From Actinoallomurus sp. (GTDB lineage: Bacteria; Actinomycetota; Actinomycetes; Streptosporangiales; Streptosporangiaceae), in assembly GCA_025964685.1 (NCBI GenBank), contig JAOPYG010000101.1, forward strand, positions 1 through 57,253: a DNA stretch of 57,253 nucleotides, read 5' to 3'. A program made the translations under genes and the position numbers. Of this stretch, positions 8,437 through 14,736 are shown one piece after another; the stretch's first letter is position 1, and every line of letters begins with the position of its first letter. The notes under the pieces were generated by a model. The model did not search any database and was not told where the DNA came from. It saw only the letters and a list, made by a program, of their open reading frames with translations.

Positions 8437-9153
8437 ATGACCGCGGAGCCCGGAATGCGGCCGTCATCGGCCACGGTCCGCACGGTCCTGCCGGAGGCCG
8501 GGAGCGTACTGGCCGTCGTGGCACGGCCCGGGGATGAGGCCTGTTATCTGGGAGCGGTGCTCGACGCCTTCTACTGCGGGGGCAGCGAGGTGAGCGTGCT
8601 GGCCTTCAGCCGTGGAGAGGCGTCGCCGTACAACGACTCGATGGAACAGCTGGGCGCGATCCGGCCGTTCGAGTTCGACGCCGCCGCGTCGGTGCTACGG
8701 GCGGCGCACTGTCTGCTGGCCGACTATCCCGAGGCGGAGCTGCGCCGGCTCCCGGTCGCGCGGCTCGCCGAGCGCGTGATTCGCATGGTGCAGGAGTGGC
8801 GGGCGGACCTGCTTTTGACCGTCGACGGCCGCCTGGGCGACCGCATCGCCGCGTGCGTGGCCTGCCAGGCCGGCCGTGAGCTGTCCGTACCGGTGCTCGC
8901 CTGGACGCTGCCGCACGAGGTGGCCAAATCTGTACGGGAGGCCACCGGCCTGCCCGTGACCGGCGACGCGGGGCTGCGGATCGACTTCGAGCTCCGGGTC
9001 CACCGGACGATCCAGCGGTACGCGATGCGCGCGCACTGCAGCCAGTCCGGGGGCGATGGCACCCAGCTCGCCCGGCTCGACGTCCAGGGCGACCACGAAT
9101 GGCTGCGCTGGCTGGTCCCCGGCGCGGACGCGCCTGAGGGGGCCCGGACATGA
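8437..9153 (+). CDS. PIG-L/LmbE-fold protein lacking zinc motif
   Basis: A 238-residue protein with the outline of the PIG-L (LmbE/MshB) N-acetylglucosaminyl deacetylase family: VLAVVARPGDEACYLGAVL at about 24-42, the VSVLAFSRGEAS strand, and a second block LLTVDGRLGDRIAACVACQ near 128-146. Family enzymes bind zinc through AHPDDE and a later HPDH; here these read ARPGDE (R30, G32) and LGDR, so at least three metal ligands are missing and catalysis is unlikely. A G-run lies 8 nt before the ATG. The 3' end overlaps the CBS-BON gene by 4 nt, implying translational coupling. A DosR-like box precedes it. A binding or regulatory role is inferred. Confidence 0.75.
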   Translation: MTAEPGMRPSSATVRTVLPEAGSVLAVVARPGDEACYLGAVLDAFYCGGSEVSVLAFSRGEASPYNDSMEQLGAIRPFEFDAAASVLRAAHCLLADYPEAELRRLPVARLAERVIRMVQEWRADLLLTVDGRLGDRIAACVACQAGRELSVPVLAWTLPHEVAKSVREATGLPVTGDAGLRIDFELRVHRTIQRYAMRAHCSQSGGDGTQLARLDVQGDHEWLRWLVPGADAPEGART

Positions 9154-9839
9154 TCATCGGGGTGTCGGTCGGGGAGGTCATGAGGAAGCACGTCGTCGCC
9201 GTACGGGAGCAGGCGAGGTTCACCGAGATCGTCGCGGCGATGCGGCGCTTTCACATCTCGTCGATGCCCGTCATCGACGCGCAGGAACGCGTCATCGGCC
9301 TGATCTCGAACTACGATCTGCTGCTCGGCGACGAGTCCCACGATCTCGGCCAGGGGGGCGGTGGCCGGCTGGGCCGGTTGTTCCGCCGCGACGGCCGGTA
9401 CGGGGGCTCCGGCAAGATCGCCACGGATCTGATGACGTCGCCGGCCGTCACGGTCACCGCGGCGACACCTGCCCGCGAGGCGGCGCGCGTGATGTACCGG
9501 AACCGGATCCACCAGCTTCCGGTGGTGGAGGCCACGAGCGGCCGGCTCACCGGGGTCGTCACCCGATCCGACCTGCTCGCGGTGTACGAGCGGCCCGATG
9601 AGGACATCCGCCGCGAGGTTCTCCACGACATCATCGAGCAGACCCTCGAGATTCCGTCCGGGCGGCTGAAGGTGACGGCCGTGGGCGGCACCGTGACGCT
9701 CAGCGGGCGGCTCGAATGCCGCTCGTGCGCGCTGCGCCTGGCCGAGGCGGTCTCGCATGTGGGCGGCGTGATCACGGTCATCGACCACCTGACGTACGAG
9801 CGCGACGACACCGTCGCGAAGGCTCCGCCCCGCGTGTGA
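9150..9839 (+). CDS. CBS-pair plus BON domain protein
   Basis: A 229-residue cytoplasmic protein. CBS motif 1 covers about 5-60 (VGEVMRKHVVAVREQA to GLISNYDLL), then a Gly/Arg-rich linker, and CBS motif 2 at about 92-150 (ATDLMTSPAVTV to GVVTRSDLL). A C-terminal BON domain spans about 158-215, with LKVTAVGGTVTLSGRLEC. CBS pairs usually bind adenine nucleotides; BON domains bind lipids or membranes. CBS-BON proteins occur in mycobacterial and streptomycete hypoxia and stress loci. The ATG overlaps the previous stop (ATGA), so it is translated with the PIG-L-like protein, which suggests that the two act together. Confidence 0.88.
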   Translation: MIIGVSVGEVMRKHVVAVREQARFTEIVAAMRRFHISSMPVIDAQERVIGLISNYDLLLGDESHDLGQGGGGRLGRLFRRDGRYGGSGKIATDLMTSPAVTVTAATPAREAARVMYRNRIHQLPVVEATSGRLTGVVTRSDLLAVYERPDEDIRREVLHDIIEQTLEIPSGRLKVTAVGGTVTLSGRLECRSCALRLAEAVSHVGGVITVIDHLTYERDDTVAKAPPRV

Positions 9840-9846
9840 GTCCGCT

Positions 9847-9867
9847 GGGGCGTGTCTGACACGTCCC
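9847..9867. terminator. Hairpin between convergent CBS-BON and HAD genes
   Basis: GGGGCGTGT-CTG-ACACGTCCC forms a 9-bp stem (one G.T) with a 3-nt loop, 8 bp after the CBS-BON stop and before the convergent HAD stop. The GGCGTGTCTGACA part recurs at 33159. Confidence 0.6.
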
Positions 9868-9895
9868 GTTCGTCACGCAGCCGGACAGGTATCAG

Positions 9896-10654
9896 TCAGA
9901 CCGCCCCAGGTGTCAGGTGGTGCCGGCCGCGCAGCCGGAGCTCGGACAGGTCGGTGACGACGAAGTCCGCGCCGTGCTCGCCGAGCGCGGCGCCGCCGAG
10001 CCGATCGATCCCCACCACCAGCGCGAAGCCGCCACGCTGGGCCGCGAGGACCGCCGCCGCGTTCTCCTCCACCACCGCGGTGCATCCCGGCTTGGCGCCC
10101 AGACGCAGGGCGGCCTGCACGAACAGCGCGGAGTCCGGGCAGGACGGAAGCCCGGTGCCGGGTGCGTCGAGCCCGTCCAGGACGATGTCGAACATCGAGA
10201 CCACGCCCGCGTTCCGCAGCACCTCGGTGCCGTAGCGCTGCGTCGAGACCGCCGCCGTGCGGATTCCCCGCCTGTGCGTCTCCCGGATCAGCGTGACGGC
10301 GGATGCGAACGCGCTCACGCCGTGCCGGTGGACCTCGGCGAGGAAGAACTCCTCCTGACGCGTGGTCAGCCCGCGCAGGTCGTCGTACGGCAGCGTGATG
10401 TCGCGGGACGCGAGGAAGTCGCGGGCGCCCGCGAGCCTCGGCTTTCCGTGGTGGTACCGCAGGTAGTCCCTGCGGACATCGAACGGTACGAACCCGAGCT
10501 CGTGCGCCGCCGCGTACGTGCGCAGGAACGGGTCGAACACCGTCTTCCACGCCGCCGCGGCCGCCCGGGCGCTGTCGATGATCACGCCGTCCACTCCGAA
10601 GATCACTGCGTTTATCTCGTCGCCGAGCACACACGGATCGTTCTTGGTGCGCAT
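9896..10654 (-). CDS. HAD-fold protein lacking catalytic nucleophile
   Basis: A 252-residue protein of the beta-phosphoglucomutase-like HAD subfamily: motif I near residues 16-28, an alpha-helical cap at about 30-110, motif II AVSTQR, and a C-terminal VVEENAAAVLAAQRGGF block. Motif I should read DxDG but here is FGVDGVIIDS, so the nucleophilic Asp is Gly20 while the acid/base Asp22 remains. The motif III lysine is not evident (LPSCPD). It is therefore probably not a phosphatase or mutase. The N-terminal module of mycobacterial Rv2006, a DosR-regulon protein, resembles it as I recall. AGAGGTG precedes the ATG by about 8 nt. A weak DosR-like motif lies at 10720-10734. Confidence 0.8.
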   Translation of the reverse strand: MRTKNDPCVLGDEINAVIFGVDGVIIDSARAAAAAWKTVFDPFLRTYAAAHELGFVPFDVRRDYLRYHHGKPRLAGARDFLASRDITLPYDDLRGLTTRQEEFFLAEVHRHGVSAFASAVTLIRETHRRGIRTAAVSTQRYGTEVLRNAGVVSMFDIVLDGLDAPGTGLPSCPDSALFVQAALRLGAKPGCTAVVEENAAAVLAAQRGGFALVVGIDRLGGAALGEHGADFVVTDLSELRLRGRHHLTPGAV

Positions 10655-10719
10655 GGCACGTTCACCTCTTCCCCCTCAGCTCTCCACTCCTCGTCAGTCT
10701 TCCCGCTCCGGTCCGGATT

Positions 10720-10734
10720 GCGACTTTCCGGTGC
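10720..10734. promoter_or_regulatory. Weak DosR-like motif before HAD gene
   Basis: GCGACTTTCCGGTGC, 66 bp upstream of the HAD-like start, keeps the GACTTT core but has mismatches in both arms. It is listed mainly because its position matches the other boxes of the island. Confidence 0.25.
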
Positions 10735-10743
10735 GTCTGGCCT

Positions 10744-10770
10744 GCTCACGGCGGCATCACCGCCGTGAGC
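10744..10770 (-). terminator. Hairpin overlapping subunit F-like stop codon
   Basis: GCTCACGGCGG and CCGCCGTGAGC are perfect 11-bp arms around a 5-nt loop. The hairpin contains the last codons and stop of the minus-strand gene 10746-10961, so it is a terminator or mRNA 3' stabiliser. Confidence 0.65.
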
Positions 10771-10961
10771 GGCCACGACGCCGTCCGGCCGGCCAGGGTC
10801 CGAGCCGCGCGCGAGGTGAGCACGACGACGGCGACGTCTTCGCCCAGCGACATCCAGGCGGCGAGTACGGCATCCGGCCCCTCGGCGGGCAGAACGATCG
10901 CCCCCGCGAGGCCGAAACCGAGCACCTTCACGCCTTCTCCGATGACCGCGATCTTCGCCAT
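10746..10961 (-). CDS. Orphan V/A-type ATPase subunit F-like protein
   Basis: A 71-residue protein with the pattern of V/A-type ATPase subunit F (ATP-synt_F): KIAVIGEGVKVLGFGLAGA at residues 3-21, then an acidic helix, VAVVVLTSRAA in the centre and a terminal PLTAVMPP strand. Subunit F is normally 95-110 residues and sits in the rotor stalk; no other V-ATPase subunit is encoded in the window, so a free-standing sensor-like role is more likely. The start MAKIA is chosen because GGAAAGG lies 7 nt upstream; the longer frame adds 27 residues with no family similarity. A good DosR-like box lies 131 bp upstream, placing it in the dormancy island. Confidence 0.72.
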   Translation of the reverse strand: MAKIAVIGEGVKVLGFGLAGAIVLPAEGPDAVLAAWMSLGEDVAVVVLTSRAARTLAGRTASWPLTAVMPP

Positions 10962-11091
10962 GTCACGCCTTTCCAGGAGGGAGAGCGCCGACGGCGGACT
11001 GAAGCGGTCATGGAAATCGCGCAGTGTCGGCATGTCCACCATGGTCGTTCGTCAAGGCCGAGGTCGGCAGGGCCGCAGGGAGGTCAGACCA

Positions 11092-11105
11092 GGGACGTTC
11101 GCCCC
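11092..11105. promoter_or_regulatory. DosR/DevR-like box G
   Basis: GGGACGTTCGCCCC lies 131 bp upstream of the subunit F-like gene and fits GGGACnnnnGnCCC with no arm mismatch. A sister site GGGACCTTCGCCC at 11169-11181 lies in the last codons of the MFS gene. Confidence 0.55.
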
Positions 11106-11153
11106 GGTTTGCCGTGTCAGGTCGCCCCGTTCCGTGGGGTAGCGCGGGTGATG

Positions 11154-12806
11154 TCAGACGTCGTTTCCCGGGACCTTCGCCCTCGGATCGCCGGTCAGCG
11201 GCGTGCCGGGACGGGGATCGGGGGCGCGGCCCGCTTCGTCGTGTGGTCGGCGGCCCGGGCGGGCGCGCGGCAGGAGCAGGGCGACGAGTACGGTGCCGAC
11301 GCCGAGGATGACGCCGCCGACCAGGCTCGTGTGTGCGACGGCGTGCGCGAAGGCGTGGTCGGCCGCTCGTACCAGCGGCTCGGCCTGCCGGGGGCCGGCC
11401 GTCGCGGCGATCTTCTGGGCCACCGTGAGCGCGCCGCCGATCGACTCGCGTGCCGCCTCCGACGCCGGCGCGGGGAGCCGCCCGCCCGTCGCGGAGGCGA
11501 GCCCCCTGCCGATCTGGTCCGTGTACGTGCCGGCCAGGATCGAGCCGAGGATCGCGATGCCGAGCGATCCGCCGAGCTCCAGCGACGTGTCGTTGACCGC
11601 ACCGCCGACGCCGAGCTGCTTCTCGGGGAAGGCGCCCATGATCGCGTCGGTGCAGGGGGAGACGCTGAGGCCGATGGCGACCCCGAGCAGCAGCAGCGGG
11701 GCGAGGAAGTCGCCGTAGCCGGAGCCGTCGCCGACGCGGGTGAGCAGGAGGATGCCGGCCGTGCCCAGGGCCATGCCGAGGACGACCGTGACCTTCATGC
11801 CGGCCCGCGGAACGAGCAGGCCGGTGACGGCGGCTCCCGCGAACACCGCGCCGGCGAGCGGCAGCAGGCGTACGCCCGTGGACAGCGGGCCGTAGCCCAG
11901 GACGAACTGCAGGTGCTGGGTCAGGTAGTAGATCGAGCCGAACGCCGCGAGGAAGAACAGCGTGACCGCGAGGTTCGAGCCGGCGAACGCGCGGTCGCCG
12001 AACCGGCGGACGTCCAGGATCGGCCGTGGATGGCGGAGCTCCCACACCACGAAGGCGGCCAGGCCCGCGCCGGCGGTGACGGCGGCGGTGATGGCCCCCG
12101 GGCCCCACCCGAAGCGCGGTCCCTCAATGATCATGTAGACGAGCGCGGAGAGGAAGACGATCGACAGCAGGCCGCCGGTCAGGTCCAGCGGGCCCTGGTC
12201 GCCCGCGCGGGACGGTGGGACCACGATGAGTGCGGCGACCACCGCGACGCCCGCGACCGGCACGTTGATCAAGAACGTGAACCCCCACGCGTGGCTCTGC
12301 AACAGCCAGCCGGCCAGCAGCGGACCGGCCGCGATGGCCAGTCCGGACGTGGCCGTCCATACGGTGATCGCCCGCGCCCTCTCCCGGCGCGGGAAGGTCG
12401 CGGTCAACAGCGACAATGTGGCCGGCATGATCATCGCCGCGCCGACGCCCATCACCGCACGTGCGGTGATCACTGTGGCCGTGCTGTGCGCCAGGCTGCC
12501 GGTCACCGAGCCGGCGGCGAAGACGACCAGGCCGGCCAGGAGCGCTCCCCGGCGGCTGTACTTGTCTCCGATCGCCCCCATGACCAGCATCAAAGCGGCG
12601 TACGGCACCGTGTAGGCGTCGATGACCCACTGCAGGTCGCTGCTGCTGAGACCGAGGTCCGTCGTCATGGCGGGGGCCGCGACGAGCAGCGACGTGTTGG
12701 CCATGACGATGATCAGCAGGCTCAGGCACAGCACGGCCAGCGCCGCCCAGCGGCGCGGATACGGCCGGTCCATGCGCTCGACCGACGTGGTCGCCATCAA
12801 CGACAT
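11154..12806 (-). CDS. MFS drug exporter, DHA2 (14-TM) family
   Basis: A 550-residue proton-coupled efflux transporter of the EmrB/QacA type in the cytoplasmic membrane. Fourteen hydrophobic segments can be followed. Signature pieces are DLQWVIDAYTVPYAALMLVMG near TM2, GAIGDKYSRRGALL (motif A), ARAVMGVGAAMIMPATLSLL (TM4) and the antiporter motif region GLAIAAGPLLAGWLLQ. The C-terminus is a long hydrophilic Arg/Pro tail. GGAAGGAAG precedes the ATG. It is divergent from a TetR gene across a 95-bp region with two 18-bp palindromes, so expression is very probably repressed by that TetR and induced by a transported drug. The substrate cannot be read from the sequence. Confidence 0.93.
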   Translation of the reverse strand: MSLMATTSVERMDRPYPRRWAALAVLCLSLLIIVMANTSLLVAAPAMTTDLGLSSSDLQWVIDAYTVPYAALMLVMGAIGDKYSRRGALLAGLVVFAAGSVTGSLAHSTATVITARAVMGVGAAMIMPATLSLLTATFPRRERARAITVWTATSGLAIAAGPLLAGWLLQSHAWGFTFLINVPVAGVAVVAALIVVPPSRAGDQGPLDLTGGLLSIVFLSALVYMIIEGPRFGWGPGAITAAVTAGAGLAAFVVWELRHPRPILDVRRFGDRAFAGSNLAVTLFFLAAFGSIYYLTQHLQFVLGYGPLSTGVRLLPLAGAVFAGAAVTGLLVPRAGMKVTVVLGMALGTAGILLLTRVGDGSGYGDFLAPLLLLGVAIGLSVSPCTDAIMGAFPEKQLGVGGAVNDTSLELGGSLGIAILGSILAGTYTDQIGRGLASATGGRLPAPASEAARESIGGALTVAQKIAATAGPRQAEPLVRAADHAFAHAVAHTSLVGGVILGVGTVLVALLLPRARPGRRPHDEAGRAPDPRPGTPLTGDPRAKVPGNDV

Positions 12807-12826
12807 GAGCTTCCTTCCAGACGAAT

Positions 12827-12871
12827 TTGCACAACACTGTGCAAGCTAGCGATTTGCACACTGCTGTGCAA
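12827..12871. promoter_or_regulatory. Twin TetR operators between MFS and TetR genes
   Basis: Two 18-bp palindromes share one design: TTGCACA-ACAC-TGTGCAA (12827-12844) and TTGCACA-CTGC-TGTGCAA (12854-12871), 27 bp apart centre to centre. They sit in the divergent promoter region, the first only 21 bp from the transporter start. Binding by the adjacent TetR is inferred from position and symmetry. Confidence 0.8.
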
Positions 12872-12901
12872 CAATCGAGCGGGATCTGTGAAGGGAGTCA
12901 C

Positions 12902-13522
12902 GTGGGCGAGCAGAGGCGAGCCGGGCGCGCGGAGACCAACCGGCGGCACATCCTGACCGTCGCGGCCCAGGAGCTGAGCCGCGATCCGGACGCGAGCATG
13001 GACGACATCGCCCGCGCCGCCGGCGTCGTCCGCCGCACCGTCTACGGTCACTTCCCCGGCCGCGAAGCGCTGATCGAGGGCATCCTCGACGAGGCCGCGC
13101 GTGAGGTCGCCGACGCACTGAGGAGCGGCTCCGAGGACGCGGCCTCACCGATCGAGGCACTGGTCCGGTCCACGGTCGCGATGTGGGCGATCGGTGACCG
13201 CTACCGCCTGCTCATCGCACTGGCCCGGCGGGGCCTCACCGGCGCCGGCATCCGCGACCGCCTCAGCCCTGCCCGTGACCGCCTGACCGGTCTCCTTCGC
13301 GAGGGCGCGGCGCACGGCCAGTTCAGCACTCACCTGCCGGCGGACGTCCTCGCTCTGGCCCTCGAGTCCTTGGTCCTGGGCCTCCTGCAGGCGGTCAACG
13401 ACGGTCTGTGGCAGAGCGACGAACCGGCCCTCGACGTCGCCCGCGCCTGCCTGATCGCGGTCGGTGTGCCCGCCGCGGACGCCGACACGGCGGTCGCCGC
13501 GGCCGGCGCGGTCACGGCATAA
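12902..13522 (+). CDS. TetR-family repressor of the divergent MFS exporter
   Basis: A 206-residue transcription regulator. The N-terminal helix-turn-helix covers about 12-60 (RRHILTVAAQELSRDPDASMDDIARAAGV then RRTVYGHFPGREALIEGIL), followed by an all-helical ligand-binding domain. The GTG at 12902 is preferred: GAAGGGAG precedes it, and the longer frame would run through the operator palindromes. It is divergent from the DHA2 exporter with two TTGCACA-N4-TGTGCAA operators between them, a classic local repressor/exporter arrangement. Confidence 0.9.
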   Translation: MGEQRRAGRAETNRRHILTVAAQELSRDPDASMDDIARAAGVVRRTVYGHFPGREALIEGILDEAAREVADALRSGSEDAASPIEALVRSTVAMWAIGDRYRLLIALARRGLTGAGIRDRLSPARDRLTGLLREGAAHGQFSTHLPADVLALALESLVLGLLQAVNDGLWQSDEPALDVARACLIAVGVPAADADTAVAAAGAVTA

Positions 13523-13548
13523 GGCACGCGGAAACCGCGGGCGGTGCC
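13523..13548 (+). terminator. Imperfect hairpin after TetR gene
   Basis: GGCAC-GCGG-AAA-CCGC-(GGGCG)-GTGCC starts right after the TetR stop: two stacked stems with a 5-nt bulge on the 3' side. It is a moderate terminator candidate. Confidence 0.4.
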
Positions 13549-13646
13549 GTGAATGTCGCCGAATGCGCTGCCAGAAAGGTAAATGACACCGCGCGCGTCA
13601 ATCGCCGGCACGCCAATCGGGCCAGTGATCCTTTAATGTGCCGTGA

Positions 13647-14441
13647 GTGCGCATTCCCCCCAGGAGACGGATCTACATCACCACGGGCGTCGGCGTCGCC
13701 TCCGTGGCGCTGGTGGCGGTGTCCGGTGCCGAGGCGGGCAACGACGGCTCGCTGCGACCCTGGTGGATCGCTCTCGGCATCGTCATGAGCATCGTCGGGG
13801 CCGCGGTTCCGGGTTATGAGCAGATCCGCAAGGAACGGCAGCGCAAGAGCGCGGAGCAGGCGGCGATCGACGCCGCGGTCGAGATGCGGGTCACGATCAA
13901 CGACGCCCTCGACCCGATCGTGCGTCAGCTGGGGCGCATCGCGACGGCCGGGAACCGCCAGGAACGCGGGAACCTCCGTGAGGCGACCGTGCCCATGATC
14001 CTCGACTCGGCGGCGCACCTGATCAAGGGCCACCGGGTCCGGGCATCCTTGTTCCGGATCGCGGAAGGACGGCCGAGGAGACTCGAGCCGTCCCAGTACG
14101 CCGGCCGTGCGGACGCCCCGGTGACGGTGTTCAAGGAGGGCACCACCGACGGCGACCTGGTCTTCGCGATGATCCGGAACAACGAGCACCTGCAGTCCTC
14201 CGACGTCGACCGGCACCCCCCGGCGGGCTGGCACGGCTCGGCCGAGCACGGCTACCGCTCGTTCGTCGCCGTTCCGGTGGTGGCCGGGCAGACCGCCTAC
14301 GGCATGCTCACCGTGGACGCCATGAACGTCGGCGGCGTCAGCTCGTCGGAGGTGCCGTTCGTACGCCTTCTGGCGGGCCTGCTGGCCGCCGCCCTCGCGT
14401 ACGGCGCGGCCGACGAGGGGTTCCGGCGGCTCGTGCACTGA
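13647..14441 (+). CDS. Membrane-anchored GAF-domain protein
   Basis: A 264-residue protein. Two N-terminal transmembrane helices (about 10-28 and 38-55) are followed by a charged, probably coiled segment (QIRKERQRKSAEQAAIDAAVE) and a cytoplasmic GAF-like domain at about 105-250, with YRSFVAVPVVAGQTAYGMLTVDAM as its core strands. GAF domains bind small ligands or cofactors; no kinase, cyclase or HTH follows, so it would act as a stand-alone sensor or partner. The start is uncertain: the GTG used here has no ribosome site, so translation may be leaderless. The next gene starts 58 bp downstream. Confidence 0.72.
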   Translation: MRIPPRRRIYITTGVGVASVALVAVSGAEAGNDGSLRPWWIALGIVMSIVGAAVPGYEQIRKERQRKSAEQAAIDAAVEMRVTINDALDPIVRQLGRIATAGNRQERGNLREATVPMILDSAAHLIKGHRVRASLFRIAEGRPRRLEPSQYAGRADAPVTVFKEGTTDGDLVFAMIRNNEHLQSSDVDRHPPAGWHGSAEHGYRSFVAVPVVAGQTAYGMLTVDAMNVGGVSSSEVPFVRLLAGLLAAALAYGAADEGFRRLVH

Positions 14442-14499
14442 CCATGGTTGACCTTTTCGGCGGCGGCTCGGACACTGGCGGAAGAAGGGGCGTGGGGGT

Positions 14500-14661
14500 A
14501 TGCCGGACGACATGGTGGTGAAGGACAGCGACGACCGGTCGGAGCGCATGATCAGCGATCCGGGCCGTTACTTCGCCGAGGCGCGCGAGCGCGCCGAACG
14601 CGAGGTCAGGCGCGAGGTCGAGGGCGGTAAGGACACGCGCGGGCACGAGCGCGGGGAGTAA
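14500..14661 (+). CDS. Small charged hypothetical protein
   Basis: A 53-residue, very hydrophilic protein of acidic N-terminus and alternating Arg/Glu C-terminus (RYFAEARERAEREVRRE), predicted to be one amphipathic helix. GAAGAAGGGG lies 9 nt before the ATG. Short proteins with an ...RYFAEARERA... core are, as I recall, widespread in actinomycetes, which supports a real gene, but no function is known. It follows the GAF protein on the same strand and may share its transcript. Confidence 0.55.
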   Translation: MPDDMVVKDSDDRSERMISDPGRYFAEARERAEREVRREVEGGKDTRGHERGE

Positions 14662-14736
14662 CGCGCCACCGCACGGGTTTTCGGGGAAGGTCGTCATCGG
14701 CGGTGATCATCGCCGTCGACGATCCAGGGGGATGAC

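Noticed and set aside
11154-12806. MFS exporter as a member of the DosR-like regulon because of box H (11169-11181)
   Set aside because: The box is in the 3' end of its coding sequence, and the gene already has its own TetR and operators at the 5' end.
10518-12956. 812-codon plus-strand frame opposite the MFS exporter
   Set aside because: Low-complexity Arg/Gln/Asp translation without any domain; the minus-strand transporter explains the region and its third-position GC bias.
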